NCBI GenBank assembly: GCA_030686995.1
Contig: CM060693.1
Coordinates: 117,393,228-117,457,227 of the forward strand
Origin: Artemisia argyi
Lineage: Eukaryota; Streptophyta; Magnoliopsida; Asterales; Asteraceae
DNA: 64,000 nt
Reading direction: 5' to 3'
The notes under the pieces were generated by a model. It saw only the letters and a program-made list of their open reading frames with translations. It ran no database searches and was not told where the DNA came from. A program made the translations under genes and the position numbers. This document shows, in pieces, positions 47,898-61,587 of this stretch; position 1 is the stretch's first letter, and every line of letters begins with the position of its first letter.

Positions 47898-48689
47898 TGT
47901 GACATTTCAAAATTTTCATGTCATTAATCTTAAGAGTATTTAACTATTCTATTTTTAAATAATTAACTTCGTCAGAAGTTATCCATGTACGTTCAATTCA
48001 TTCAACCGCGACTAGACTACGTCCATTCTACAATTTTTATGCATCATTGTTTTCTTACAATCCTATTTTAAAAGTCACTTTTCAATTTTTCTATTTTTAC
48101 GTAAACCTTGCACCGTTACGTTTTACCCGATTTAAATTTACGTTTTAAGGTTTTGACAAAGTGAACCAACCCTAGACTATGATAATTTACATATTTATGA
48201 ATTTTTAAACTATTTCATGTTCACAAATGAGTTTTATACTTTTCGTGTCATTTTTATAGCTTACGTCACTTTTATCAAAAACCGGTGTCACCGAACGTGT
48301 TTTCGACTCACGGTTTCAGTTTTAACGACGTTTAAACACTCTGATAAACCCATAACTCAACTAATATATTAAAAGTAATTATTTTAACCACTTTTAACAT
48401 TTTTACAAATTTAGTATTTTTACGTTACCCACTTTTACGTTTTTGCATCTTAAAACCTCCACGTTTTCAATTACCGGGATCAAAGTACACATTGTATCTC
48501 AAATTTAACACAAAATCAGTCCCACTTTCCTTCCCCACACACCATGAACGACCCAAAAGCCACATGGATGCATATCCATGTGGTGAGTCATGTTGTGGTG
48601 TCAAACTCTTGCAAAAATTAAAACACATGTAGTCCACTACACCCTTTCTCATATATACACTTTATTTTTATACTTACATAGAACATATC
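47898..48689 (+). repeat. 3' LTR of element B, left part
   Basis: Begins TGTGACATTTC at 47898 and follows 43129-43926 closely. It is cut at 48689 by element C and continues at 59527. Confidence 0.85.
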
Positions 48690-51600
48690 TGTAACCACCG
48701 GTAAATTTCCAATTGTATTAATGTTCTAACGAGAGAATACTTATCCATTTTCCACGTATATTTTTTTTTAAGATTAAACATTATCAGTTTATCTTATCAC
48801 CACAACCAACTAATGTGAAGTAACTCACATCCTTGATAAACTGCTCACCCGTGAACCGAGACCAACATGTCTAATGTTTATTTTTAATAAACATTCCCTA
48901 TATGTCAAGTATAAAAAGGTTAAAAACTAAATTACCACATTTCGTTATTTCATTAACGTACGAATATTAAACGTTTAACCTAAACTTTACTTTATTTCCC
49001 GCTATAAACCCTAACTTGCAATTCTATGATTTTATGTGAATAAAATCACAAACCCTAGTCGCTATATACATTATTTTTATAAAATATCAATGTACCAGTT
49101 CTACAAGCATATGTACAAGTCCCCAATGCATGAATATTAAGTATAAATATAAATCTCAATATAAACCTAAGTATACACATTTTAAAACATGCATTACAAG
49201 GTCATTATGCACCTAAACCTAAACCTAATATTTTTACAAAATTTCAACTAAAATGTACAAGTCTCTAAACCTAGTGTACAAGTGTCTCATGCATGAAAAC
49301 CTAGAGTTCTATAATTACTTACTTTAAACATAACTAAAAATAACTAAAACTAGGTAAACTATATCAAAACCTAAAAATAACTTTTCCTATATTACTAAAT
49401 ATCAAGTACAACCTTAATAAGCCTAGGGTACTACTCTTTAAAGCACAATTCGAATATCCTTGCATTTTTCATATAATTTGACATAAAACAAAATAAAACT
49501 AACTCTAGATTATTACTAACTACACAACACTCAAACTAAACTCCACCCTAAGTTTACTACACTTCCTAACTAAGGTACAACCTCCACAAGCTCAAGGTAC
49601 AAGTACCTTGAGCATAACTCGAACCACATTTATCCATATAGTTCGAATGGAATTAGGAACCATCAAGCTAGTTACAATAGAACAAGACTTAACCTAGAAG
49701 ATTTCTTACACTCATTTTATCATGTTACGCTAACTTCAATTCTAGGTCAAATAGGTACAAACTACCATAGCCTATGTACATACATCTCAAACCATTCGAC
49801 CCTTGTTAACTATCCTGGTTCGAAATGAACTACACCAAAACCAAACTAGACTAATTAACCACTTGATATATATATTTTTTTTACCATGGTCAAATATTGT
49901 AGGTAAATTCCTTGGCCCTCATTTTACCACCTCAGGCCACCAACATCACCACCATATTCCACCTCACAAACACTTATGAACAAATCATCCTATCTCTTCC
50001 ACTCTTGGTTAATATTGCAACACTTAGTCTTGATAGGAAACCATTCGAACCAAGTAACATTGTCACATAAATCACCATACAAGTTCATGTGGTAATATTA
50101 CTAACACCTCATCATGTCTCCTACACTCTTGACAACCTTCATATAATCCCATGTGTTTTTTTTTAGTCCATTCGATATAATGAAATCAAACCAAGAACAT
50201 GGCAATTTCGTTTTTACATCACATGGAACCATGTAAAACCACCAGACTTACCAAATTAGGATAACTTGTGTCTCCCTAACTCCTTACAAACCATAACAAG
50301 TGGCTCATGACATTTAATGAGCCCTAGTCTTCACCCTCTATAAATTGCGAGCACTTCCTCACCTCCTTACTCCATCCCATACTCAAAACCTCATCACACT
50401 CACTCACATAACAACCATACTGATCCCAGAAGCACACAAGAGAAGTAGGAGCAAGTATTATAAGGGCTAGAAGCTTGGAAGACCTTGGTTCAAGTCGAAA
50501 CTCACTAGTGTCGAGTTTCTTCCACCTTCAATTTCTGTAAGTCCTAGCCTTTCTAAACTCTTTAGATCATGTTAGTAACTCCTTTTAGTAAGCTTGAACC
50601 AAGTACAAGTTAGTTCATACATTTCTTTTACTTCTTTTCTTTTTCTGTTTGGTCGAGTAAGATCAGACAACCACATAAGGTTGTGGCGTGAAAAACCAAT
50701 CAAGAAACCTTAAACCCTGTTTAAAAATAACTTATATATGCTTAATAACATGTTTCTATACTCAGAATACTGATTTGGAGGTTTAAAAGTCGAAAACCAA
50801 AAATCATTTTTACATCAGGTACATGTCGAGTACCAGTTCTGTGATGCCAACTTTGGCCATTCGTTTCTCCTATCAAATGGACTCTAAAAATTTCGAGACC
50901 TGGGGGATTTAAAGCCCTTCCAGCATAGATTAAGTAGGAACAAAAAGCTCGGAAATATATTAAGTGGTCTAGTTTTTATCGAGCCTCACTTTTCTGCCCA
51001 TCGCTACTTAAGGAAAATATTTGTTATTTTATGTGAAACTAGTTTTGAACACCCAACTTTGGAAGATAATTGTGACTAAACCATAGCACCTTAGGACGAA
51101 TGGTTTGAACCTATAGAAAGACCTCCTGGTAGACTATTGAAAATAGCAAAGGCATTGTAAAAACCTCCTCAAGCCTCGTGTATAAACGAGCCTACTTTTG
51201 GCCGTAAACCCTGTTTTATAAACTTGTATTTTAAATTGTTTAGGGTAAATAAATAAGAACCATGAGCTGAGGAGCTAGGGAAAACTTATTTACAAACCTA
51301 TTTTGAGATAACTAAAAGAGTTGTGACCTTTCACTAGGCTAAAAGTGCGTTTTCGTTTAAAAAGGACTTCGGGTTAAAGGTTATTTTTGAATGAAGGGTA
51401 TTTTATGTCAAAACACTAAACTATTCTTATCAGTCGGACTTAAAATGAAATAAACTTATGGTTAAATGTTGGAAAGTGTTATATTGGAAAGTTCAGGGTA
51501 GAAATTGTCATTTCACTAAAGTTGAAGGGGGTAAACCATCATTTTACCAAACTTCAGGGGTAAAAAGTATAATATTCTATATTATCATGGGAATATAATG

Positions 51601-52650
51601 ATAACACTAAAATAAGTCAAAAATTAATATAAAACCTATATGAAACATGTCGGCACTAATTAACAAAACATAAAAAGAAATTAAGATAAATTTTAATCAT
51701 CAACTAATTTTTGTAAAGACTTCATGTTGTCTCATTCGAACATTTAGTCATCAACAAACTTTTACAAAATGAATATTAACTCATAAATACTTGACATAAA
51801 TCCCTAGGTTGCGTGTTGGAGCAATTTATTCGATAAACATCATTTGTTTTCCATCCAGACTACTTTAACATCGAGGTGAGTTCATAGTCCCACTATTTTT
51901 ATACTGTTTTCAAACTTGTGGGGAGATACATGCTGCAAACCGAACACAAGTATTTTCTGTATGCTATCATGATATGGTATTGCCTAAGTTAAACATTTTT
52001 GCCATTAAAAGTCCCTCATATCATGAACCATTAATCACTTGCGAGTGAACGCGAATATTGTGAATAGATCTATTGGAGGTTGACAGCCCATTTGAGCTAG
52101 CCGGATAGATAGCCTTCGTGCTAGCCGGATTGATAGCCAAATGCACATTATTTGAGAACTACTAGGAAGTTGGCAAGCTCCTACTCGAGGGCATTCTTAC
52201 TTACATCATCATTATGATGTCGGTAATTTATATCATTTTATGATATCACACACGTTAACGTTTGAGTTCATGAGGCTTAGTGCAATACACTGAAATATTA
52301 CTATTTTACTATTCTATGACTTGTGTTCAACTAATCGTTATACAAACGCTATGGATTCACTCAACCTTTGTGTTGACGCTTTTAGCATGTTTATCTCAGG
52401 TCCATAATAAACAAGGATGGCATGGAAGAGCATGGATACGGAAGGAAGGCTAAAATTTTATTATTCTTTGATAAAGTATTTAACAAGTTGTAAATCTACT
52501 GGGACCTCATTTTGTAAACTCTGATACTTGAATAATAAAATTTTTAAAACAACTCAATTAGAGATTGTTTTCCTATTATTATAACTGTTGTGCCATCGAG
52601 TAACACCCAGCTTTATTTCCGCTGCGTATCCCAAATTTGGGGGTGTTACA
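48690..52650 (+). repeat. 5' LTR of element C (3.96 kb)
   Basis: Ends CCCAAATTTGGGGGTGTTACA. By eye I find only about a dozen substitutions against the 3' copy, plus a one-base difference in a T run. Contains a TATAAATT sequence near 50338 that could be the U3 promoter. Confidence 0.9.
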
Positions 52651-52653
52651 GAT

Positions 52654-52665
52654 TGGTATCAGAGC
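52654..52665 (+). promoter_or_regulatory. Primer-binding site of element C
   Basis: TGGTATCAGAGC, exact match to the initiator-Met tRNA complement. Confidence 0.92.
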
Positions 52666-53823
52666 TATAGTTATAGAGAAACGGGTCTAATTTAGACCTG
52701 AACTATAACCACTTTTACAAATAAAACATTTTGTAGCCTCTCGCTTTCCGTGCCTTCCATCCTCCAGGTAATTATGTGACTTCTAGACACTCTATGCTAC
52801 ATTAACACTCGTTATTAATATAAACACACAACATACTAAATACATCTGCATATGCCTATTTTAGGGCATTATGACATAACCACGTTTGCTCAATCATGTA
52901 TCTATTTCTACACTTTTGCGACCTATGAAACTTTCCCAAGACATTGTAATTGATTACGATGATCTCTAAACTGTACGTAATAATGCTTTACCTACAATTT
53001 GTTCCAATCTATTGAATTCCATACTAAAAATACAAGATAAGGGATTGCTAAGGAACAAACTAATTCATCATCTACAAAAGCTGAAGTTCAAAAACTTTCT
53101 CTACAATCCTCAAAGTTTATAATTCTAGCCAAATTTCACTCCCCTTCCCTATTTCATTCCTCAAAGAAAGTTCGCAGTCAACGATGGACCGACAGCCTAT
53201 CATTTCTACCATCACGGTACAGAAGCCGATCGAAACAGCTTTAGATTATCCCGATGAGTTACCTCTCAAGTGCATCGAATCTACGGAGTATGAAGCTAAG
53301 GACTAGTCAAGAGATCATGCAGCAGAAGTTAGGATGAACCATTTGGAGGAACATTACGGACAACTCTAATGTATGATGGAATGATGAAGCAGAAGGAAAA
53401 ACTGATCTGGGATTGCCATATTTAAGACAATAGTGGGAGATATCCAGGAGTATAAACAGATCCTCCTCAGCATGATAGCAGAATTTGAAAGTCGTAATTA
53501 AGGAGCATATTGGATCTTTATCTATCAGCTTTTGGTGATATATCCCAGCCACGAGGTATGTGGCATAAATATGACACTTGTATATGTTTTGTTATGTAAC
53601 AAACTAACAAGTTATTTATGGCTATATGTGGTTGCTATATTTTTGCTGATATGGACCAGAGTAGATCACTTTATATACATGTGTGATAGTATTCGGACAT
53701 GTCATGATTTTATATACGGTGGCAATATTGTTTTGACTTTTACGCATTTACCTTGTTATTTGCATCATTCTAATATAACATGGTCGTTCTAAACATGTGC
53801 TTACCAATGGTATTAATAGAAAT
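52666..53823 (+). other. Leader region of element C
   Basis: About 1.15 kb between primer site and gag. No coding sequence recognised; presumably packaging signal and leader. Short open frames in either strand here have no family resemblance. Confidence 0.6.
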
Positions 53824-54900
53824 ATGCCTCGTCCAAGAACAACAACAGAGACTCCAGAACCAGTCATGTCCCAAGACGCTATCCGAAGACTAATTGCAGA
53901 CAGTGTGGCTGCAGCACTCGAAGACCAAGCAGCAACGATGGCCCGTTCTGGCAGCGCCATAAGGCATAATGGAGAAAGTGAGGCAGCTACTGCACGTAAG
54001 TGCACATACAAGGATTTCATGAACTGTAAGCCAACATTTTTCAAAGGAACAGAAGGAGTTACCGAATTGGCTCGATGGTTTGAGCGCTCAGAGACTGTGT
54101 TTATGAGAAGTGGTTGCACAGATGATTGCAAGGTTACTTTTGCCACCGGTACTCTTTTGGAGGATGCCTTGTCATGGTGGAATGCTACTGCACGCACTAT
54201 GGGTATTGAAGCAGCTTATCAACTCAGCTGGGCAGAATTCAAAACAAAGATGCTCAAGAAATACTGTCCCCGTACCGAAATTAAGAAGATGGAAGATGAG
54301 TTTCACCAACTGGTTGTGAAAGGAACAGATCTCAAAACCTACAATAGGAGATTCCAGGAATTGGCTGTGTTATGCCCAACTATGGTTCCTGATCTTGATA
54401 AAGAGCTGGAGAAGTATGTTGAGGGACTTCCTCGAAGCATTGAGGGAGATGTCACTGCCTCCAAACCAAAGTCATTAGAGGAAGCCATTGAATTTGCTCA
54501 GAGATTATTGGATAGGGAGATCAAGCGTGGTTCCACCCAAGGAAGTAATGATCACAAGCGGAAGGTTGATGAAAACAGAACCACTCATTACTACAACAAC
54601 AACCATAGTAGCAGGCGGGAAGTGGGCAGAGACTATGTTGTCACATCTACTGAGAAAGCTGGTTATCTTGGAAAACAACCTCTATGCGATCGATGCAAAA
54701 TGCACCACACAGGGCCTTGCATTGCCAAATGTGGAAAATGCCAGAAGATAGGCCACAAAACAGGAGACTGCCAAGCTGCAGGCAGTAATTCACAGCCAGT
54801 GGTTGTGACATGCCATGGATGTGGTGAGCAGGGACACTACAGAAATCAGTGCCCAAACAAGAATGCCAGCCGGGACGGCAATGCCCGTGGAAGAGCATAA
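53824..54900 (+). CDS. Gag polyprotein of element C, intact
   Basis: An upstream in-frame ATG at 53797 exists, but MPRPRTTTETPEPVMS at 53824 is the more typical gag start. Domains: a flexible N-terminus; a retrotransposon gag/capsid domain (residues ~70-230 by the 53797 numbering), with KPTFFKGTEGVTELARWFER, ALSWWNA, KKYCPRTEIKKMEDEFHQL and YVEGLPRSIEG; a basic linker; a CxxC-HHTGPC cluster; and two CCHC zinc knuckles, CGKCQKIGHKTGDC (54730-54771) and CHGCGEQGHYRNQC (54811-54852). The frame has no stop or shift and ends in a basic tail without continuing into protease. It resembles the gag of large chromovirus/Tekay-like Gypsy elements of Asteraceae, but that affiliation is from memory. The expected role is assembling virus-like particles and binding the element RNA. 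With nearly identical LTRs on both sides, this is the likeliest functional gene in the window. Confidence 0.9.
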   Translation: MPRPRTTTETPEPVMSQDAIRRLIADSVAAALEDQAATMARSGSAIRHNGESEAATARKCTYKDFMNCKPTFFKGTEGVTELARWFERSETVFMRSGCTDDCKVTFATGTLLEDALSWWNATARTMGIEAAYQLSWAEFKTKMLKKYCPRTEIKKMEDEFHQLVVKGTDLKTYNRRFQELAVLCPTMVPDLDKELEKYVEGLPRSIEGDVTASKPKSLEEAIEFAQRLLDREIKRGSTQGSNDHKRKVDENRTTHYYNNNHSSRREVGRDYVVTSTEKAGYLGKQPLCDRCKMHHTGPCIAKCGKCQKIGHKTGDCQAAGSNSQPVVVTCHGCGEQGHYRNQCPNKNASRDGNARGRA

Positions 54901-55559
54901 AAGATCGCTAGAACCCAACAACGCTAGAAGACAACAACACCGTTTAAATAAGAAGAAGAAGTTTCTATTATGATAATAAATCGTAGTTCAAGCCCTTTTG
55001 GGTTGTATTTTCCTTTTGTACTTTTCCTTTGGTGCGATGACGTAACCTAATTGTAACAACTCCTTTCCTATTTAATAAAATCTCTATCCTTTTACTATTT
55101 CTGCAATGAGTATTACCTTCATCCATTACACTTTCTATTCCACCCATATTACTCATAACCGTTTCGTAGCAATGCATCGCCATTATGCGAACGAATTCTC
55201 TTGTTACCCTGATAGGTATTCAGGATGCTATCTTACAAAAACATAACGTTGAACACCATCTAAAACTTGTGAAAAACCTAATATCATTTTGACAGAATCA
55301 AGCATCACATCATTTTTCCTAAATTATACATAGCCTGATCACCTATGTCTAATTCAGGAAGGATCATGTCATGAAAGAAGCAGTCATTCTCTTAGGCTTC
55401 CTAAAACAATCTTCATTTAAAAACAAAACATTGTAATAGAATAAACTATTCGTAAGCATCCATGTTGTCCACATCTCGTAGATACCTACCTATTTTCCCC
55501 AAAACTTTAATCAACACAGACTGAATCTCGGGACGAGATTCAATTTAAGGGGGTGAGAC
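54901..55559 (+). other. 3' untranslated region and polypurine tract of element C
   Basis: Non-coding where pol would be in an autonomous relative. Ends in AATTTAAGGGGGTGAGAC immediately before the 3' LTR, the polypurine tract for plus-strand priming. Confidence 0.8.
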
Positions 55560-58500
55560 TGTAACCACCGGTAAATTTCCAATTGTATTAATGTTCTAAC
55601 GAGAGAATACTTATCCATTTTCCACGTATATTTTTTTTTTAAGATTAAACATTATCAGTTTATCTTATCACCACAACCAACTAATGTGAAGTAACTCACA
55701 TCCTTGATAAACTGCTCACCCGTGAACCGAGACCAACATGTCTAATGTTTATTTTTAATAAACATTCCCTATATGTTAAGTATAAAAAGGTTAAAAACTA
55801 AATTACCACATTTCGTTATTTCATTAACGTACGAATATTAAACGTTTAACCTAAACTTTACTTTATTTCCCGCTATAAACCCTAACTTGCAATTCTATGA
55901 TTTTATGTGAATAAAATCACAAACCCTAGTCGCTATATACATTATTTTTATAAAATATCAATGTACCAGTTCTACAAGCATATGTACAAGTCCCCAATGC
56001 ATGAATATTAAGTATAAATATAAATCTCAATATCAACCTAAGTATACACATTTTAAAACATGCATTACAAGGTCATTATGCACCTAAACCTAAACCTAAT
56101 ATTTTTACAAAATTTAAACTAAAATGTACAAGTCTCTAAACCTAGTGTACAAGTGTCTCATGCATGAAAACCTAGAGTTCTATAATTACTTACTTTAAAC
56201 ATAACTAAAAATAACTAAAACTAGGTAAACTATATCAAAACCTAAAAATAACTTTTCCTATATTACTAAATATCAAGTACAACCTTAATAAGCCTAGGGT
56301 ACTACTCTTTAAAGCACAATTCGAATATCCTTGCATTTTTCATATAATTTGACATAAAACAAAATAAAACTAACTCTAGATTATTACTAACTACACAACA
56401 CTCAAACTAAACTCCACCCTAAGTTTACTACACTTCCTAACTAAGGTACAACCTCCACAAGCTCAAGGTACAAGTACCTTGAGCATAACTCGAACCACAT
56501 TTATCCATATAGTTCGAATGGAATTAGGAACCATCAAGCTAGTTACAATAGAACAAGACTTAACCTAGAAGATTTCTTACACTCATTTTATCATGTTACG
56601 CTAACTTCAATTCTAGGTCAAATAGGTACAAACTACCATAGCCTATGTACATACATCTCAAACCATTCGACCCTTGTTAACTATCCTGGTTCGAAATGAA
56701 CTACACCAAAACCAAACTAGACTAATTAACCACTTGATATATATATTTTTTTTACCATGGTCAAATATTGTAGGTAAATTCCTTGGCCCTCATTTTACCA
56801 CCTCAGGCCACCAACATCACCACCATATTCCACCTCACAAACACTTATGAACAAATCATCCTATCTCTTCCACTCTTGGTTAATATTGCAACACTTAGTC
56901 TTGATAGGAAACCATTCGAACCAAGTAACATTGTCACATAAATCACCATACAAGTTCATGTGGTAATATTACTAACACCTCATCATGTCTCCTACACTCT
57001 TGACAAGCTTCATATAATCCCATGTGTTTTTTTTTAGTCCATTCGATATAATGAAATCAAACCAAGAACATGGCAATTTCGTTTTTACATCACATGGAAC
57101 CATGTAAAACCACCAGACTTACCAAATTAGGATAACTTGTGTCTCCCTAACTCCTTACAAACCATAACAAGTGGCTCATGACATTTAATGAGCCCTAGTC
57201 TTCACCCTCTATAAATTGCGAGCACTTCCTCACCTCCTTACTCCATCCCATACTCAAAACCTCATCACACTCACTCACATAACAACCATACTGATCCCAG
57301 AAGCACACAAGAGAAGTAGGAGCAAGTATTATAAGGGCTAGAAGCTTGGAAGACCTTGGTTCAAGTCGAAACTCACTAGTGTCGAGTTTCTTCCACCTTC
57401 AATTTCTGTAAGTCCTAGCCTTTCTAAACTCTTTAGATCATGTTAGTAACTCCTTTTAGTAAGCTTGAACCAAGTACAAGTTAGTTCATACATTTCTTTT
57501 ACTTCTTTTCTTTTTCTGTTTGGTCGAGTAAGATCAGACAACCACATAAGGTTGTGGCGTGAAAAACCAATCAAGAAACCTTAAACCCTGTTTAAAAATA
57601 ACTTATATATGCTTAATAACATGTTTCTATACTCAGAATACTGATTTGGAGGTTTAAAAGTCGAAAACCAAAAATCATTTTTACATCAGGTACATGTCGA
57701 GTACCAGTTCTGTGATGCCAACTTTGGCCATTCGTTTCTCCTATCAAATGGACTCTAAAAATTTCGAGACCTGGGGGATTTAAAGCCCTTCCAGCATAGA
57801 TTAAGTAGGAACAAAAAGCTCGGAAATATATTAAGTGGTCTAGTTTTTATCGAGCCTCACTTTTCTGCCCATCGCTACTTAAGGAAAATATTTGTTATTT
57901 TATGTGAAACTAGTTTTGAACACCCAACTTTGGAAGATAATTGTGACTAAACCATAGCACCTTAGGACGAATGGTTTGAACCTATAGAAAGACCTCCTGG
58001 TAGACTATTGAAAATAGCAAAGGCATTGTAAAAACCTCCTCAAGCCTCGTGTATAAACGAGCCTACTTTTGGCCGTAAACCCTGTTTTATAAACTTGTAT
58101 TTTAAATTGTTTAGGGTAAATAAATAAGAACCATGAGCTGAGGAGCTAGGGAAAACTTATTTACAAACCTATTTTGAGATAACTAAAAGAGTTGTGACCT
58201 TTCACTAGGCTAAAAGTGCGTTTTCGTTTAAAAAGGACTTCGGGTTAAAGGTTATTTTTGCATGAAGGGTATTTTATGTCAAAACACTAAACTATTCTTA
58301 TGAGTCGGACTTAAAATGAAATAAACTTATGGTTAAATGTTGGAAAGTGTTATATTGGAAAGTTCAGGGTAGAAATTGTCATTTCACTAAAGTTGAAGGG
58401 GGTAAACCATCATTTTACCAAACTTCAGGGGTAAAAAGTATAATATTCTATATTATCATGGGAATATAATGATAACACTAAAATAAGTCAAAAATTAATA

Positions 58501-59521
58501 TAAAACCTATATGAAACATGTCGGCACTAATTAACAAAACATAAAAAGAAATTAAGATAAATTTTAATCATCAACTAATTTTTGTAGAGACTTCATGTTG
58601 TCTCATTCGAACATTTAGTCATCAACAAACTTTTACAAAATGAGTATTAACTCATAAATACTTGACATAAATCCCTAGGTTGCGTGTTGGAGCAATTTAT
58701 TCGATAAACATCATTTGTTTTCCATCCAGACTACTTTAACATCGAGGTGAGTTCATAGTCCCACTATTTTTATACTGTTTTCAAACTTGTGGGGAGATAC
58801 ATGCTGCAAACCGAACACAAGTATTTTCTGTATGCTATCATGATATGGTATTGCCTAAGTTAAACATTTTTGCCATTAAAAGTCCCTCATATCATGAACC
58901 ATTAATCACTTGCGAGTGAACGCGAATATTGTGAATAGATCTATTGGAGGTTGACAGCCCATTTGAGCTAGCCGGATAGATAGCCTTCGTGCTAGCCGGA
59001 TTGATAGCCAAATGCACATTATTTGAGAACTACTAGGAAGTTGGCAAGCTCCTACTCGAGGGCATTCTTACTTACATCATCATTATGATGTCGGTAATTT
59101 ATATCATTTTATGATATCACACACGTTAACGTTTGAGTTCATGAGGCTTAGTGCAATACACTGAAATATTACTATTTTACTATTCTATGACTTGTGTTCA
59201 ACTAATCGTTATACAAATGCTATGGATTCACTCAACCTTTGTGTTGACGTTTTTAGCATGTTTATCTCAGGTCCATAATAAACAAGGATGGCATGGAAGA
59301 GCATGGATACGGAAGGAAGGCTAAAATTTTATTATTCTTTGATAAAGTATTTAACAAGTTGTAAAACTACTGGGACCTCATTTTGTAAACTCTGATACTT
59401 GAATAATAAAATTTTTAAAACAACTCAATTAGAGATTGTTTTCCTATTATTATAACTGTTGTGCCATCGAGTAACACCCAACTTTATTTCCGCTGCGTAT
59501 CCCAAATTTGGGGGTGTTACA
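55560..59521 (+). repeat. 3' LTR of element C (3.96 kb)
   Basis: Near-identical to 48690-52650. Differences I noted include positions near 55774, 56034, 57006, 58261, 58305, 58587 and 59218. Confidence 0.9.
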
Positions 59522-59526
59522 ATATC

Positions 59527-61582
59527 ACCAAAATCTCTCAACTCCCTTCTCCTCCTTATTGTGTGAACGAGCCAATACTGCTCCAAACACCTTATTATTT
59601 CAATTTTTACCAAGTATATTGATCTTAGGTTGAAGGTGTTGTAGTTCCTATTTAGTCCTTGGGTTTGTTTCTTCATAATCGCCATCAAACATCACATCAT
59701 CAACACCAATTTTTCTTGGGTTCAAGGGCTGAAGTTAAAGTGTTATTGGGAGGATTTGATTGTGATTGAAATCATCTAGGAGTTGTGGTCTTGGTCTATT
59801 GTTGGTTCAAACTAAACACACCTCATAGGAAGGGTGTGTCTCTTCCATTTTCCTCTATTTATATTCTAGTAAGCCCTAAACCTTTTCATTAATTTTATTT
59901 TCACGATGATACGACCAAAACTGTGGAAATATATTTAGTGTGTACCCAAAAATTGTAATGCAGGTTGTTTCACTTGTAATTAATAAATTTTGAACTAGGG
60001 GTTACTGGATTTTTACATGGGTGAAGGGTACAACATATGAGGACCATGTCGCTAATTGGAGGGTTTAGCAATTCCTCCGGATGAGGGAGATTTGGTCATT
60101 TTACGAAAACTAGTCAATTCTGAACTACTGTTTGAAAAAGGTGTTTAACTCCCGATTTTTGTGCTATAGTGTTGGGTTTTAAAACATGGCTCAGTAGTAG
60201 ACATCTTAGGCTAACACCTCCAATTGGTCTCACTTAAATTTCTATCATAGTTTAGGATTTATGGCCATGTTCGTAAGAGATTAAAATTCAGAAAATATTA
60301 TGGGTTGGATGTTCAGGGGTAAAATAGTCTTTTCACATGATTCTGAATCTTTCAGAAGTTGAGGCCTGGATTTTTGAAAACTAGACTCAAAGAGCTTTCT
60401 AGGGGTGAAGGCCTTGTATTCATATCATTTATATATTAGGAGTTAAGGGTCTATAAAATAAAGTCAAATCCAGAATTTAATATTTTACGTCTTGTCTTGA
60501 ACTCTAAAACGTGTAGATACACATATGTAAAATAAGAATTGAGGGATGAAACTTGGTAGATGTTTTATTACCTATAAGACCTGGTCGAACATCAATCTTA
60601 GAGTGAAAATATCTTGGGGTGAGTCTTAGTGCAATGCCATGCTTATCTCAGAAACATATCTCGTGATCATTTGATTTACTTTTTCATATCGCTCTTCTTT
60701 ATCATTCTAAGTCGTGTCATGTCTTTTAGGTTGTGCTTAGACGCTTCGCACTCGTCCGAAGATCCATTTTACTTATGATCTCGTTGCACTTAAGGTGAGT
60801 TCATAGCCTCGCCTTTACTTATTTAAATGTTTTATAAACCTCGCGAGGGGGATACATGCTAGTTTTTACAAACTGAATACAAGTAGTTTTTTTATGCTGG
60901 ACCCGATTATATGATTATAGTGATTGCATGCTTCTTTCCAATTAAGTCCCCACCATGAAACCGTTAATTCCGTAGGGAAACGCTATTATTATGGATATGC
61001 ATATTAGGCTTGGCTGGCTTTGACCGGGTGAGTAATGCCTCATACATAACGGTCACATAATATTGAGAGTTTGGGGTAAACCGGCAATTTTTACCTCGGG
61101 GCACAAAATCATGGTTAAGGTTCGGTTTCATAAATCTCAATACTATAATCTGATTACCCGACATGTATTTGTTATATGTCTATTGATAAATAATGCTTGT
61201 ATTCAACTTATTACTTATTTAAACTCTATGAATTCACTCAACTTTATGTTGACTTTTTAGCATGTATTTTCTTAGGTATTAGTTTGTTAGCAGAGCATTG
61301 GGAGCAATCGGAGTCGCGTGGATATCAAATATTGAAGGACTTATTTTCTACACATTCGATAACATTTTATCTTTAAAATACATATATGTGTCATGTTTTA
61401 ATTCTTGTAACTTAAGTTTTAAAAAGAAATTGTTGGGACCTTTGTACTCTGATTTATCAAATCGAATGTGACATTTTATTAAACGTCTCTTTTGAGGTCG
61501 TTTTATGTAACTTGTTTTTATGAACTATGAAGTGACACCCAAATTGGTATTTCGCTGCCTTGTAAATTTTGGGGATGTCACA
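59527..61582 (+). repeat. 3' LTR of element B, right part
   Basis: Continues the B LTR after element C. Relative to the 5' LTR, about 350 bases (44211-44563) are replaced by about 100 unrelated bases at 59817-59915. Ends GATGTCACA at 61582. Confidence 0.85.
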
Positions 61583-61587
61583 AACAT

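Larger units (their letters stand above)
48690..59521 (+). mobile_element. Gag-only Gypsy-type LTR element C, recent
   Basis: Starts TGTAACCACCGG and ends GGTGTTACA, with target duplication atatc at 48685-48689 and 59522-59526. LTRs are 48690-52650 and 55560-59521, nearly identical. The 2.9-kb interior has a primer site, one intact gag frame and a polypurine tract (TTTAAGGGGGTGAGAC just before 55560). There is no protease, reverse transcriptase, RNase H or integrase. This is the TR-GAG arrangement of a non-autonomous element that depends on a partner for pol functions. Confidence 0.92.
43129..61582 (+). mobile_element. LTR element B (LARD-like), inserted in A integrase
   Basis: Starts TGTGACATTTC and ends GATGTCACA, with target duplication aacat at 43124-43128 and 61583-61587. 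5' LTR 43129-46232; primer site 46236-46247; interior 46233-47897; 3' LTR 47898-48689 plus 59527-61582, split by element C. The interior has no coding sequence. Long LTRs with a short non-coding interior define a LARD (large retrotransposon derivative), moved by another element's proteins. Confidence 0.88.
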
